A stretch of DNA of 64,000 bases, from positions 1 through 64,000 of the forward strand of contig NZ_AJQE01000044.1 of the NCBI RefSeq assembly GCF_000261685.1, in the 5' to 3' direction. The notes under the pieces are model-generated. The model searched no databases and was not told where the DNA came from. It saw nothing but the letters and a program-made list of their open reading frames with translations. Below, piece by piece: positions 16,262 to 24,006 of the stretch (position 1 is the first letter of the stretch; each line of letters begins with the position of its first letter). The DNA is from Bradyrhizobium genomosp. I (2014) (GTDB lineage Bacteria; Pseudomonadota; Alphaproteobacteria; Rhizobiales; Xanthobacteraceae). The position numbers and the translations under genes are program-made.

Positions 16262-16462
16262 TCAGACCGGTAGCTGTAATTCCGGCGAATGCGCCCATTC
16301 ATCCAGGTGGCAGGCGACATCGGCCTGATGGGCCTTCTTGATCAGCGCATCCCTTTCTGGTCCCGGCGGGAGCTTGGCGGCCTGGTCAAGAACTTCTTTG
16401 GACCACGCTGTTAGTCGCTCCTGCAACGTGAGTTGTTGTTTGAAACGACGTCGCTTCTGCAT
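16262..16462 (-). CDS. small helical protein, paralogue of 15355-15552
   Basis: 66 residues from the ATG at 16462 (MQKRRRFKQQLTLQERLTAW), GGAG 8 bases upstream. The C-terminus ALIKKAHQADVACHLDEWAHSPELQLPV is shared with the neighbour at 15355. Together with the two DUF6894 genes this is a tandem duplication of a two-gene unit. Confidence 0.7.
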   Translation of the reverse strand: MQKRRRFKQQLTLQERLTAWSKEVLDQAAKLPPGPERDALIKKAHQADVACHLDEWAHSPELQLPV

Positions 16463-16718
16463 GGCGTTCATCTCCAAGTTGATGGCGACAACCATCGATC
16501 TGCTCCGGGCAAAGCCGCGGGCTCACGGTGAACATAACGCTCAAAACAGACAGGTTCAAACCATAACAAAGATCAATGTGACCGAAAAAATCTGGCGCAG
16601 GCCACACAGCAGCTCGCCGTTCTAATGCCAGATTCGGCTGGCCGACAGGCCGAGACAGAGAGCTTCTCGGTGTCTTGAGCTACTTACTCAATCTACTATA
16701 TCTGCCCCCAGGAGCGTC

Positions 16719-17978
16719 CTAAGTCGTTGCAGGCATGCTGAACTCAAAAATTGTCTCTTTGCCGCTCGAGACGACCTTAAGCGTCCCGTCATGGGCTCGC
16801 GCAATCTCGGATGCGATGTAGAGGCCGAGACCTAAACCTTGCTGGCTGGGACGGTCGCCGCGGGTGTAAGGCAGAAACAGGCTTTGCATCGCCTTGTCCG
16901 AGATCGGCGTACCGTAGTTTGTCACCCTGAGGGTAAATCTTCCATCGCTCGTCCTTGCCGAAACAATGATTGGCTTGTCGATGTCGCCATAGGTGACCGC
17001 ATTCCCGAGTAAATTGGAGAACAATTGGCTGATCTTGATGCGATCGCATCGAACCGGCTCGTTTAGGGCAATATCGGTCTCGATGTTAAGGCTTGGCCAC
17101 GCCAGACGCATTTCGTTGATGACGTGTTCGATCACGGGGGTCAGTGGCTCGTTTGCGTCGGGCCTGATCGTCAATCCGCCGCCGAGGCGGCCGCGGGCAA
17201 AATCCATGATGTTGTCCACCAGACCCGCCATTCGCATCACGGATTTCTGGATTGATGCGACGATGTCGGGCGCTCGCTCGCTATTCGCATTCTTGAGGAG
17301 AACACGCATGCCGCCGGCTATTGATGCCAGCGGATTGCGGAGGTCGTGTCCCAGCACGCCGATAAATTGCTCGCGCAGCTCCGACGTCTTCCGTTCGTCA
17401 AGAAGATCGGCTCGGGTGCTTTTCAGGTCCGCTTCGGCAGACTGCCGCCCCACCTCACTGGCCAGCAGGCTTTCTGATCTCTTGGCAAGGTCGGCCTGGG
17501 ATTGCTCGAAGCGCTCGTTGAGATCCAAATGCGCAGCGATCAATTCCCCAAAAAGCCGCAAGCTTTCGACGATCTCAGGTCGATTTAACTCACGCGGTCG
17601 CGGATCGATCGCGCAGAGCGTGCCCCAGATGTCTCCGTTCGCACGCTTGATCGGAGCTGAGATGTAGCTCCTGAAGCCATACATGCGTGGCGTCGGGTGA
17701 TTGCAAAATCTGGAATCCGTCTCGACGTCATCGATGACAACCAGTTCGCCGTGGCCGCGAATTTCATTGCAGATCGTCGTTTCGACGTGAAGCTCGCTCC
17801 CTTCCACGAGGCCGAAATCTATGCTGTCGCGAACAGCACAGCACAACCAGCGATCGCTGGTCACCCTGGCGACCGCTACGAAGCCCATGCCCGTTAAGCG
17901 GGTTACGGCATCCAAAATTTTCGGAACAGCATTGATTTGCTGAACGGCGGTGATTTCGCCGCTAAGTTCGGTTATCAT
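16719..17978 (-). CDS. GAF-domain sensor histidine kinase
   Basis: About 420 residues, cytosolic. Residues ~10-170 form a GAF domain (VPKILDAVTRLTGMGFVAVARV, NHPTPRMYGFRSYISAPI, GTLCAIDPRPREL), then a coiled-coil linker, a HisKA domain with the H box FIGVLGHDLRNPLASIAGG, and a HATPase domain ending QGLGLGLYIASEIARAH. The ATG at 17978 is preferred because the longer frame covers the divergent intergenic region. It diverges from the response regulator at 18102, its likely partner. A fragment of a close paralogue lies at 3319-3546. Confidence 0.88.
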   Translation of the reverse strand: MITELSGEITAVQQINAVPKILDAVTRLTGMGFVAVARVTSDRWLCCAVRDSIDFGLVEGSELHVETTICNEIRGHGELVVIDDVETDSRFCNHPTPRMYGFRSYISAPIKRANGDIWGTLCAIDPRPRELNRPEIVESLRLFGELIAAHLDLNERFEQSQADLAKRSESLLASEVGRQSAEADLKSTRADLLDERKTSELREQFIGVLGHDLRNPLASIAGGMRVLLKNANSERAPDIVASIQKSVMRMAGLVDNIMDFARGRLGGGLTIRPDANEPLTPVIEHVINEMRLAWPSLNIETDIALNEPVRCDRIKISQLFSNLLGNAVTYGDIDKPIIVSARTSDGRFTLRVTNYGTPISDKAMQSLFLPYTRGDRPSQQGLGLGLYIASEIARAHDGTLKVVSSGKETIFEFSMPATT

Positions 17979-18041
17979 TGAACTATACTCAGGGGAGCAT
18001 CTGGATTCCTGACCCAACTCTGGAAGAGATAGAATGTTCTC

Positions 18042-18066
18042 GGAACAACGCGAGGCGGGAGCCGTT
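18042..18066 (+). promoter_or_regulatory. EcfG-type promoter of the response regulator gene
   Basis: GGAAC (18042-18046), 16 bases, CGTT (18063-18066). The -10 box ends 36 bases before the GTG at 18102 but only 3 bases before a GTG at 18069, so it favours the later start. Confidence 0.75.
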
Positions 18067-18101
18067 GCGTGTTGACCTCTAGAGTAAAGTACCCCTATTC
18101 G

Positions 18102-18464
18102 GTGGCTCACAAATTTGTTGTTTTGATAGTCGAGGACGAGTTCCTCATTCGTCTGAACGCGGCTGAGATGGTACGCGAGCTGGGCTACGAGGTCGTAGAG
18201 GCCGCCGATGCGGATCACGCAATCGAGCTCCTGGAGAACACCGCCGATATAGCGATCGTATTTACCGATATCCAGATGCCCGGCTCGATGGATGGCCTGG
18301 GACTTCTAGCCACCGTTCGCGACCGTTGGCCTCCGATCGCACTGCTGGTCACTTCGGGCCAGGTAGAACCTGCCGTCGAGGATCTTCCCGCCGGAGCCCG
18401 CTTCCTGGCCAAGCCCTATGTGCAGAGGCAGCTCGGCCAGCATCTCCATGCTCTCACCGGATGA
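18102..18464 (+). CDS. single-domain response regulator
   Basis: 120-residue receiver domain without an output domain: acidic pocket LIVEDEFLIRLNAAEMV, phospho-accepting Asp in IVFTDIQMPGSMDG, switch region LLVTSGQ and the Lys in FLAKPY. It most likely passes phosphate from the divergent GAF kinase to another protein. The start was moved from GTG 18069 to GTG 18102 because an EcfG-type promoter ends at 18066. The gene thus appears to be stress-induced. Confidence 0.85.
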   Translation: MAHKFVVLIVEDEFLIRLNAAEMVRELGYEVVEAADADHAIELLENTADIAIVFTDIQMPGSMDGLGLLATVRDRWPPIALLVTSGQVEPAVEDLPAGARFLAKPYVQRQLGQHLHALTG

Positions 18465-18604
18465 TGGCCAGCCGCCCGTCCCCTGTGTTTTGATTTCGAT
18501 GCGGGCCTGCGAAGGTTTGGAAAATGGTCAATCATGCAGTGTGCTTAAAGCGTCTATCTGGGTCAGAAGGACAGCTTACACTCTTGCCTTGGCGGGAGTT
18601 CCCA

Positions 18605-18694
18605 ATGCCTGGCGAAATTGGCTTCCGCATAGGCGTGATCGTACTCGGGACTATCCCGGTCGTGTTGGTGATCGCCGCCGTTTTTTGGAAGTGA
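18605..18694 (+). CDS. 29-residue membrane microprotein
   Basis: ATG with GGGAG six bases upstream; encodes PGEIGFRIGVIVLGTIPVV then LVIAAVFWK, a single membrane helix flanked by a short polar start and a Lys end. Too short for family assignment. Nothing else is seen in 18465-18604 or 18695-18871. Confidence 0.5.
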   Translation: MPGEIGFRIGVIVLGTIPVVLVIAAVFWK

Positions 18695-18871
18695 ACCGCC
18701 CGATCCGGAGACGCAATCGACTGCCAATCTACTTTCGGCAGCAATGGACCAAGATTGATCTGGCTCGGTGGTAAGAAGACTGCTATAGCATTGGTATCAC
18801 CGCGCGCTTAGTGGCTGTTATCGGTGACTGAGAGCTTTGCGCTCCCGCCTCAACCCAGTGAAGGCGGTAAG

Positions 18872-18973
18872 ATGTCAAAATCCGACAAATTCGAAATCCG
18901 TGAGTGGCTTGTGCCGCCGCTATTGGTGCCGGTCTTCCTCGCACTGCTGATCGCGGTTGTGGCTATTCTGTAG
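18872..18973 (+). CDS. 33-residue membrane microprotein
   Basis: ATG with GAAGG upstream; encodes SKSDKFEIREWLVPPLLVPV and a hydrophobic end (FLALLIAVVAIL). Polar N-terminus plus one membrane helix, the plan of many rhizobial microproteins. Function unknown. Confidence 0.55.
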   Translation: MSKSDKFEIREWLVPPLLVPVFLALLIAVVAIL

Positions 18974-19051
18974 CTGCAAGCGGTTCAGCAACCATGCGTT
19001 CAAAATGCAAATCGAATGCCTGGAGCAAGTTTGGGCCAATGGGAGCCGATA

Positions 19052-19249
19052 ATGGCAAACACCGCAATCATCAGGGATGCCTACGGCGTTCCGGCAATTT
19101 TCGTTGGCTCGAAAACAGGCCGGGACGATGCGCCTTTTGTTTTCGTGAGCGTCGGGGGTGAGGAGCGCCGGATGCGCTGCTCTGAGTGGGATGCTCTTCC
19201 AATCTGGACCGGCCAGCGTCCTTCTTGGGTCAACAAAGGTGGATCATGA
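19052..19249 (+). CDS. small conserved protein, unknown function
   Basis: 65 residues: AIIRDAYGVPAIFVGSKTGR, APFVFVSVGGEERRMRCSEWDALPIWTG. Probably a small beta-rich fold. GGGAG precedes the ATG at 19052. No known domain. Confidence 0.6.
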   Translation: MANTAIIRDAYGVPAIFVGSKTGRDDAPFVFVSVGGEERRMRCSEWDALPIWTGQRPSWVNKGGS

Positions 19250-19283
19250 CGGGACCTTCGGTGTGAGCAGAACTCGATCCGGT

Positions 19284-19535
19284 ATGCGGACGGCGGCGCT
19301 CCTGCTCGCGTCGGGATTAAGCACATCTGCGTTAGCCGCTTCCGTAGCGGAACCGAATTGCAGCGCGATCGAGAGCACCAGTGCCCGGCTCTCCTGTTAC
19401 GATGCGGCGTTTCCGCCAAAGGCCAAGAAGCCCGCCGAAACCGATAGTGCCCCATCGTCAGGGTACAAGGACCCATTCGTTGCGGAAGAGGCTCGAACCG
19501 CCGCAAAGCTGAAGAACATTTGCCGCGGTTGCTGA
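19284..19535 (+). CDS. secreted protein with LxCYDxAF motif
   Basis: 83 residues. Signal peptide MRTAALLLASGLSTSALAA, then CSAIESTSARLSCYDAAFPP, a motif seen in several small secreted proteins of Proteobacteria (also in VasI-type proteins), and a C-terminus ending KNICRGC. Four Cys suggest disulfides. A frame extending upstream to 19158 would bury the signal peptide, so the ATG at 19284 is used. Confidence 0.6.
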   Translation: MRTAALLLASGLSTSALAASVAEPNCSAIESTSARLSCYDAAFPPKAKKPAETDSAPSSGYKDPFVAEEARTAAKLKNICRGC

Positions 19536-19595
19536 GCTTCGCCGACCGAGCGGGCGTATCCGATCATGTACGCTCCTATTTGAGGGTTCAATTTG

Positions 19596-19805
19596 ATGAC
19601 GAACGAGGATGCAAGAGGTCGTCGGACGGGCCGCCAACGAAGGCGAGCCCTTCGTTTGGCGGGTGCGGTGTTGGATGACAGGGCCGACAGCTCCGCGAGC
19701 TCGCAGGAGCACCAGATGCGCAAGCAGCGTCTTCTCGACGGGCCCGCGGAGTTTCGGGAAGTTCGAGTCGATCGTTCAGAGAAGACTTCAAGCGACGCTG
19801 ATTGA
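19596..19805 (+). CDS. small basic protein, paralogue of 10415-10618
   Basis: 69 residues: RRTGRQRRRALRLAGAVLDDRADSSASS, QMRKQRLLDGPAEFREVRVDRSEK. Shares its whole plan with the minus-strand gene at 10415. Ends 25 bases before the IS256-family element. Function unknown. Confidence 0.6.
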   Translation: MTNEDARGRRTGRQRRRALRLAGAVLDDRADSSASSQEHQMRKQRLLDGPAEFREVRVDRSEKTSSDAD

Positions 19806-19829
19806 TCAGCGTTTCTCGCTGCCTACGTG

Positions 19830-21253
19830 GGTCGTGTCCCGAGGAGTGGTGTAGCTGATCAGCAAAGCCGCCCGGACGCGCGCCCTCACATAGCGCCGTA
19901 GCGGTCGGGCGGCTTTGCGGGTGGTCACCGATGGTTCGTCGGTAAGGTTGGGATTGCGACAGCCAACCTGATTCGAGGATCCACCGATGACCGACGACAT
20001 GATGAACCTCCGCACGCTCGTAGAGAAGACCCCTGATGCCGATCTGCTCCGCGAGATGATCGGCTTTGCCGCCCAGCGCCTGATGGAGCTGGAGGTCGAA
20101 GGCCAGACCGGGGCGGCCTACGGGGAGAAGACCCCCGAGCGTCTGGCGCAGCGCAACGGCTACCGCGACCGGGTCTGGGAGACCCGGGCCGGCGCAGTCG
20201 AGCTGCGGATTCCCAAGCTGCGCAAGGGCTCCTACTTCCCAGGCTTCCTGGAGCCGCGCCGGATGGCCGAGAAGGCGCTCACCGCCGTGGTGCAGGAAGC
20301 CTATGTGCAGGGCGTCTCGACCCGATCGGTGGACGATTTGGTGCAGGCGATGGGGATGAGCGGCATCTCGAAGAGCCAGGTGAGCCGGCTGTGCGCCGAG
20401 ATCGACGACAAGGTAAAGGCGTTCCTCGGCCGCCCGATCGAGGGCGACTGGCCGTATCTGTGGATCGACGCCACCTACGTGAAGGTGCGCCAGAATGGGC
20501 GGATCGTCTCGGTCGCGGTGATCATCGCGGTCGGCGTCAACAGCGACGGCCGGCGCGAGGTACTCGGCATGGACGTCGGCCCGTCCGAGGCCGAGACGTT
20601 CTGGACGGCGTTCCTGCGCAAGCTCGCCCGCCGCGGCCTGCGCGGCGTCAAGCTGGTCGTCTCCGACGCACATGAGGGCATCAAGGCGACGGTGGCCAAG
20701 GTGCTCAACGCCTCCTGGCAGCGCTGCCGCGTCCACTTCATGCGCAACGCTCTCGCCCATGCCGGCAAGAGCGGCCGGCGCGTCGTCTCCGCCTTCATCG
20801 CCACCGCGTTTGCCCAGGACGATGCCGAGGCCGCAAAGACGCAGTGGCGCAAGGTCGCCGACCAGCTCCGCCCCAAGCTGCCGAAGTTGGCCGGCTTCCT
20901 GGACGAGGCCGAGACGGACGTGCTCGCCTACATGACGTTCCCGCCGCAGCATCGCGCCAAGCTGCACTCGACCAATCCGATCGAGCGGCTCAACGGCGAG
21001 ATTAAGCGGCGCACCGAGGTCGTCGGCATCTTCCCCAACGAGGACGCCATCGTCCGCCTCATCGGCGCGATCCTGCTCGAGCAGAACGACGAATGGGCGG
21101 TCCAGCGTGCCCGTTACATGACACTGGAAACAATCGCCCCGTTGAGCGATGATCCAACCGTCAGCCTCCCGGCTATCGCCAGCTGACCGATCCGGCACCC
21201 GCCGGCGAACGCGGTGACCCTCCGCCAGCTACACCACGACGCGGGACACGATC
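19830..21253 (+). mobile_element. complete IS256-family insertion sequence
   Basis: A 1424-bp element with 28-bp imperfect terminal inverted repeats (19830-19857 and 21226-21253; both contain TCGTGTCCCG and GTGGTGTAGCTG). It is flanked by the 9-bp direct repeat GCCTACGTG at 19821-19829 and 21254-21262. Size, single transposase gene and target duplication fit IS256. An internal inverted repeat (AAAGCCGCCC near 19865 and GGGCGGCTTT near 19908) lies between the left end and the gene. Confidence 0.92.
19987..21186 (+). CDS. IS256-family (mutator-type) transposase
   Basis: 399 residues, the usual length. Substrate-binding N-terminal half ([21 protein letters not shown]), then the DDE core: Asp in [11 protein letters not shown], Asp in [11 protein letters not shown] followed by the [11 protein letters not shown] mutator signature, and Glu in [15 protein letters not shown]. 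All three catalytic residues are present and the frame is intact; with good ends the element may be active. Confidence 0.95.
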   Translation: MTDDMMNLRTLVEKTPDADLLREMIGFAAQRLMELEVEGQTGAAYGEKTPERLAQRNGYRDRVWETRAGAVELRIPKLRKGSYFPGFLEPRRMAEKALTAVVQEAYVQGVSTRSVDDLVQAMGMSGISKSQVSRLCAEIDDKVKAFLGRPIEGDWPYLWIDATYVKVRQNGRIVSVAVIIAVGVNSDGRREVLGMDVGPSEAETFWTAFLRKLARRGLRGVKLVVSDAHEGIKATVAKVLNASWQRCRVHFMRNALAHAGKSGRRVVSAFIATAFAQDDAEAAKTQWRKVADQLRPKLPKLAGFLDEAETDVLAYMTFPPQHRAKLHSTNPIERLNGEIKRRTEVVGIFPNEDAIVRLIGAILLEQNDEWAVQRARYMTLETIAPLSDDPTVSLPAIAS

Positions 21254-21290
21254 GCCTACGTGTTGTTTCGTCGCGGAGCGATGACGGTGC

Positions 21291-21503
21291 ATGGAACATC
21301 AGGGTATTGAGTATACGGTGGTTCAAACGATCAATCCAGCTGGCTGGAAATGGTCGTTTGAGCGAGCCGGTCGGTCATCGAAAACAGGCATCGGCTTCAA
21401 TCGAGCAGAGGCTATCATCGCAGCTCAACGTGCCATCATCCCATGGCTCAGGGAAAAGCAGCTTCGATCAAATACGCTCGGTCTGCGACCTACCGATTCT
21501 TGA
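21291..21503 (+). CDS. small conserved protein, unknown function
   Basis: 70 residues: EHQGIEYTVVQTINPAGWKWSFERAGR then SKTGIGFNRAEAIIAAQRAI. The first half looks like a three-stranded sheet, the second a helix, a pattern common in small Bradyrhizobium proteins. Just downstream of the IS256-family element. Confidence 0.6.
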   Translation: MEHQGIEYTVVQTINPAGWKWSFERAGRSSKTGIGFNRAEAIIAAQRAIIPWLREKQLRSNTLGLRPTDS

Positions 21504-22022
21504 ATTATCTTTGACCTCGGGCGTTGCCACTCGATGCCGATGAACCTTAGGGCGACACGTCGGGACTAACCTTTGTCGGGATTTTACCCTCACCCTCCCG
21601 AGGCTGGTGATCCGCCGCCTGCGCTTTATTTAAGCGGGCGGCGTTTTTTGTTCCCTTTGTCCCAAGCGATGACTCTCTGACAGATGTTTGGGTTTGCTAT
21701 CGGCGCATCGCCATATATTGCGCTGCCGACGCGCCTCCATCGGCACAAGGCTGACGTCGCTCGTATCATCGTCGTTCAAGGTCGGCGACCGATCCGTTTC
21801 AAGCCACGGTCCGCGATCGACGAAGGATTCGTGCTCATTCGTAAGCCATTCGTCGTGCAGGAGCTCGCCGGGACATTTCGCAACTCTCTTGGGCAGCAGG
21901 CAACCAGCCGCGAACGCGTACGCGAACAAGGATGATCGCCTCCCCGGCCGAGGAAGCGTTGCTTTTGCTCTCGCTGCCTGCTCCTGGGATTATTTAGTCG
22001 TTAACATCATCCAGAGGCGCAC
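21504..22022. other. no confident gene; terminator and weak frames
   Basis: Apart from the terminator at 21613 only weak frames are seen. A plus frame at 21684-21935 contains GFVLIRKPFVVQELAGTF, which recalls the end of a receiver domain, but the rest of the fold is missing. Confidence 0.35.
21613..21649 (+). terminator. rho-independent terminator
   Basis: Stem CGCCGCC (21613-21619) with GGCGGCG (21637-21643), extended by CGCTT/AAGCG across a two-base bulge, then TTTTTT. Confidence 0.85.
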
Positions 22023-22295
22023 TTAGTGCCAGTCAGTTCCGGATTGGGAATATCTCGGCGCACCATCGGGGAACCACACAACTTTTCCGGGAGCCACCTT
22101 GGCTATTTCGATCGCGTCGCAGGCGCGACTCTGCGGGTGGCCTTTTTCGCGGACCGCCCTACTTGTTGCATGGGCAGCAATGGCCCGCTGTTGCAGTATT
22201 GCTAAAGGCTCTTGCTCCAGCCTTGTGTTGGAGCTTTGATGACATACCCTCGAGACGACTGCGTCCAGGACGCGAGCAAGCACTAAGCCCCCCAA
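22023..22295 (-). CDS. hypothetical protein
   Basis: Up to 90 residues; the part LEQEPLAILQQRAIAAHATSRA, HPQSRACDAIEIAKVAPGKVVWFPDGAPR looks conserved. The start (TTG) is weak and may lie further in. No known domain. Confidence 0.4.
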   Translation of the reverse strand: MGGLVLARVLDAVVSRVCHQSSNTRLEQEPLAILQQRAIAAHATSRAVREKGHPQSRACDAIEIAKVAPGKVVWFPDGAPRYSQSGTDWH

Positions 22296-22310
22296 GCTGA
22301 AGCTTGGGCC

Positions 22311-22445
22311 TTACACTCCGAACGAACGCCGAATGTGACGGAGCATGGCGAGAACGCCCTCCGTGTAGAAACTGTAATTGTAATATTTATCTGCGGCCAT
22401 TGCCAATGCGAGTGCAAAGACCGCAGTAAAAATGCGCTTGCTCAT
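22311..22445 (-). CDS. 44-residue protein with N-terminal hydrophobic segment
   Basis: ATG at 22445; encodes SKRIFTAVFALALAMAADKYYN and then YTEGVLAMLRHIRRSFGV. The first part is a signal peptide or membrane helix, the second an amphipathic helix. Too short for the usual gene callers; a perfect 8-base palindrome (22291-22308) follows the stop. Function unknown. Confidence 0.55.
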   Translation of the reverse strand: MSKRIFTAVFALALAMAADKYYNYSFYTEGVLAMLRHIRRSFGV

Positions 22446-22543
22446 AATAACAAGGATGATGACACGGGGAAACTACGATTTGGCTAATCAGACCTTCGTC
22501 GGTTTTTCCCGAATCTTAGGCTGGCGGTACTTAAGTAATTCCA

Positions 22544-22571
22544 TAAGAAAAAGGGCCCGCGCGGAGCCCTT
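22544..22571 (-). terminator. terminator of the CsbD gene
   Basis: Read on the minus strand: AAGGGC (22566-22571) pairs with GCCCTT (22551-22556), followed by a T-rich run (complement of 22544-22552). It begins a few bases after the csbD-like stop. Confidence 0.75.
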
Positions 22572-22576
22572 GCTCT

Positions 22577-22780
22577 TCACCACTTCTGGCGGCCATACCA
22601 GTCGTCGACTTCCTTCTTCGCCTGGTCTTTGGCGTAGCCGTAACGCTGTTGCAGGCGACCTTCCAACTGGTCTTGTTTACCTGCAATGACGTCAAGATCA
22701 TCGTCAGTGAGCTTGCCCCACTGCTCTTTGACCTTGCCCTTCATTTCCTTCCAGTTACCCTCAACACGATTCCAATCCAT
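22577..22780 (-). CDS. CsbD family stress protein
   Basis: 67 residues: MDWNRVEGNWKEMKGKVKEQWGKL then DDLDVIAGKQDQLEGRLQQR, the CsbD pattern. In Bacillus the family is induced by the general stress sigma factor; its role is not known. An EcfG-type promoter ends 31 bases before the ATG and a terminator follows, so it is a single-gene stress unit. A second CsbD gene is at 43115-43306. Confidence 0.93.
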   Translation of the reverse strand: MDWNRVEGNWKEMKGKVKEQWGKLTDDDLDVIAGKQDQLEGRLQQRYGYAKDQAKKEVDDWYGRQKW

Positions 22781-22810
22781 TTGCTACCTCCCTCGGGTGT
22801 ATCGGCTAGC

Positions 22811-22835
22811 AACCAAATGGGGCTGTGTTCGTTCC
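22811..22835 (-). promoter_or_regulatory. EcfG-type promoter of the CsbD gene
   Basis: Minus strand GGAAC (22831-22835), 16 bases, GGTT (22811-22814). Confidence 0.75.
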
Positions 22836-23158
22836 CGGCTTCGCCATGTGGTCGAGGAGTCTACAAGGCCGGGGCGCGGTAATTGCGAAGACCCTGAGGA
22901 CGTGGAGATTTGGGCGACGGCTCGCTGAAGCTGCAAAATGACTGCAGACGGCCAAGCGCGACAACCCAGGCGCCGAGCGGGAGGAGAGGACGGGACGCCG
23001 GGGCCGCGAGCGCGCCAATTCGAATACATCTAGCGCACCAACCGCCCAACAGGACGAGCGCTGCCGTCGTTCCTAAGGCTAACAATAGGCCTTTAGATCG
23101 ACTGTGCACTTTGGTACTTAGGAACATCGCTCTAGCGCGAGGTGATTCGGTGCTTGAG
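22836..23158. other. no confident gene
   Basis: A minus frame at 22861-23205 has one hydrophobic stretch (LLLALGTTAALVLLGGW) but no ribosome site or family; left unassigned. Confidence 0.35.
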
Positions 23159-23269
23159 ATGGTATTGATCATGACGGGCATCGGTACCGCGACGATGGCA
23201 ATCATAGTCGCAGGTTTAGAGTGGCAAGCGCTCTTCGACTATTGGCGCTCGCGCGGCAAACACTCGTAA
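23159..23269 (+). CDS. possible 36-residue membrane microprotein
   Basis: ATG-started end of a longer frame: VLIMTGIGTATMAIIVAGLEW then ALFDYWRSRGKHS, a membrane helix with a basic tail. GAGGTG lies ~20 bases upstream, farther than usual, so support is modest. Confidence 0.35.
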   Translation: MVLIMTGIGTATMAIIVAGLEWQALFDYWRSRGKHS

Positions 23270-23675
23270 TTTTACGAACGAAGTCGACAGCGGCCGACTT
23301 GGACGGCCTGCATGTTTTGCAGTCAATCTTGGGCCAAGTCACGTGACGTTGGTGAGCTTTTAAGCGCAGATCAGTCAGCCGAATCCTATTCCGAGCCGTA
23401 TCTCGATGGCCGCAATCCGAAACCGCAATCCCGCTGTGGCTGTCCATCCCGCGCGTTCTCGCGTGCCGGCGAGGCCGTTTTTGGACCTGCAGTTCACAGG
23501 AAGCCGCGGCCTCGGTCTGAACGGAGCTGCAAGATACGCAAGCGGCCACATGCTGCCGCCCGTACCAGGCGAAGCTGCCTCGAAACCGTGGCGAAACCGT
23601 TTTGCCCAGCCTGCGAAGACCAGTTGCAACAGAACGGGTGCGTCCTAAGCCAGCCAACCAACGAGGGGCCTAGCC
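23270..23675. other. no gene seen
   Basis: Overlapping frames on both strands without any recognisable product or ribosome site. Confidence 0.35.
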
Positions 23676-23879
23676 ATGTCAAAGCTGCTGGACCTGCTTT
23701 ATCACGAATATACCCGTTCTCGCGTGGCAGAAATGGAAGTCGCCAACGGCTTTGGTGAGGTCCGGAAAATGGCAAACTACCGCCGCAGTGAGGACATCGC
23801 CAAATCCATTGGCGAGGCGCTTCGATCCGAGGAACAGTCGCCGCGGCAGCGTTTAGCTGCAGGCCCTAGCCGAGCCTAA
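23676..23879 (+). CDS. small charged protein, unknown function
   Basis: 67 residues: SKLLDLLYHEYTRSRVAEMEVANGF, then RSEDIAKSIGEALRSEEQSPRQR. Helical and charged. GAGGGG precedes the ATG. No known domain. Followed by a stretch with GAGCTGGGGACTTTATCT that recurs near 30511. Confidence 0.5.
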   Translation: MSKLLDLLYHEYTRSRVAEMEVANGFGEVRKMANYRRSEDIAKSIGEALRSEEQSPRQRLAAGPSRA

Positions 23880-24006
23880 GGCCATGGCAGATGGCTTCCG
23901 CCATTGCCCGGAGCTGGGGACTTTATCTGTTCGTCCAATTGATAGCGCTATCCCGCTTGGTCCAGCGCCCTAGCACAACGGTGCTCGGGGTGGTGGCCTT
24001 ATCGGA

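Noticed and set aside
19588-21198. 536-residue minus-strand frame over the IS256-family element
   Set aside because: Antisense shadow of the transposase; its residues show no family pattern.
21684-21935. Plus-strand frame with GFVLIRKPFVVQELAG as a response-regulator remnant
   Set aside because: Only one short receiver-like stretch; the acidic pocket and phospho-Asp parts are missing, so it could be chance.
22291-22308. Perfect palindrome CCCAAGCT-ga-AGCTTGGG as a terminator or binding site
   Set aside because: No T tract and no second copy found; kept only as a note on the gene at 22311.
22861-23205. 114-residue minus-strand frame with one hydrophobic segment
   Set aside because: No ribosome site, biased composition, and overlaps the possible microprotein at 23159.
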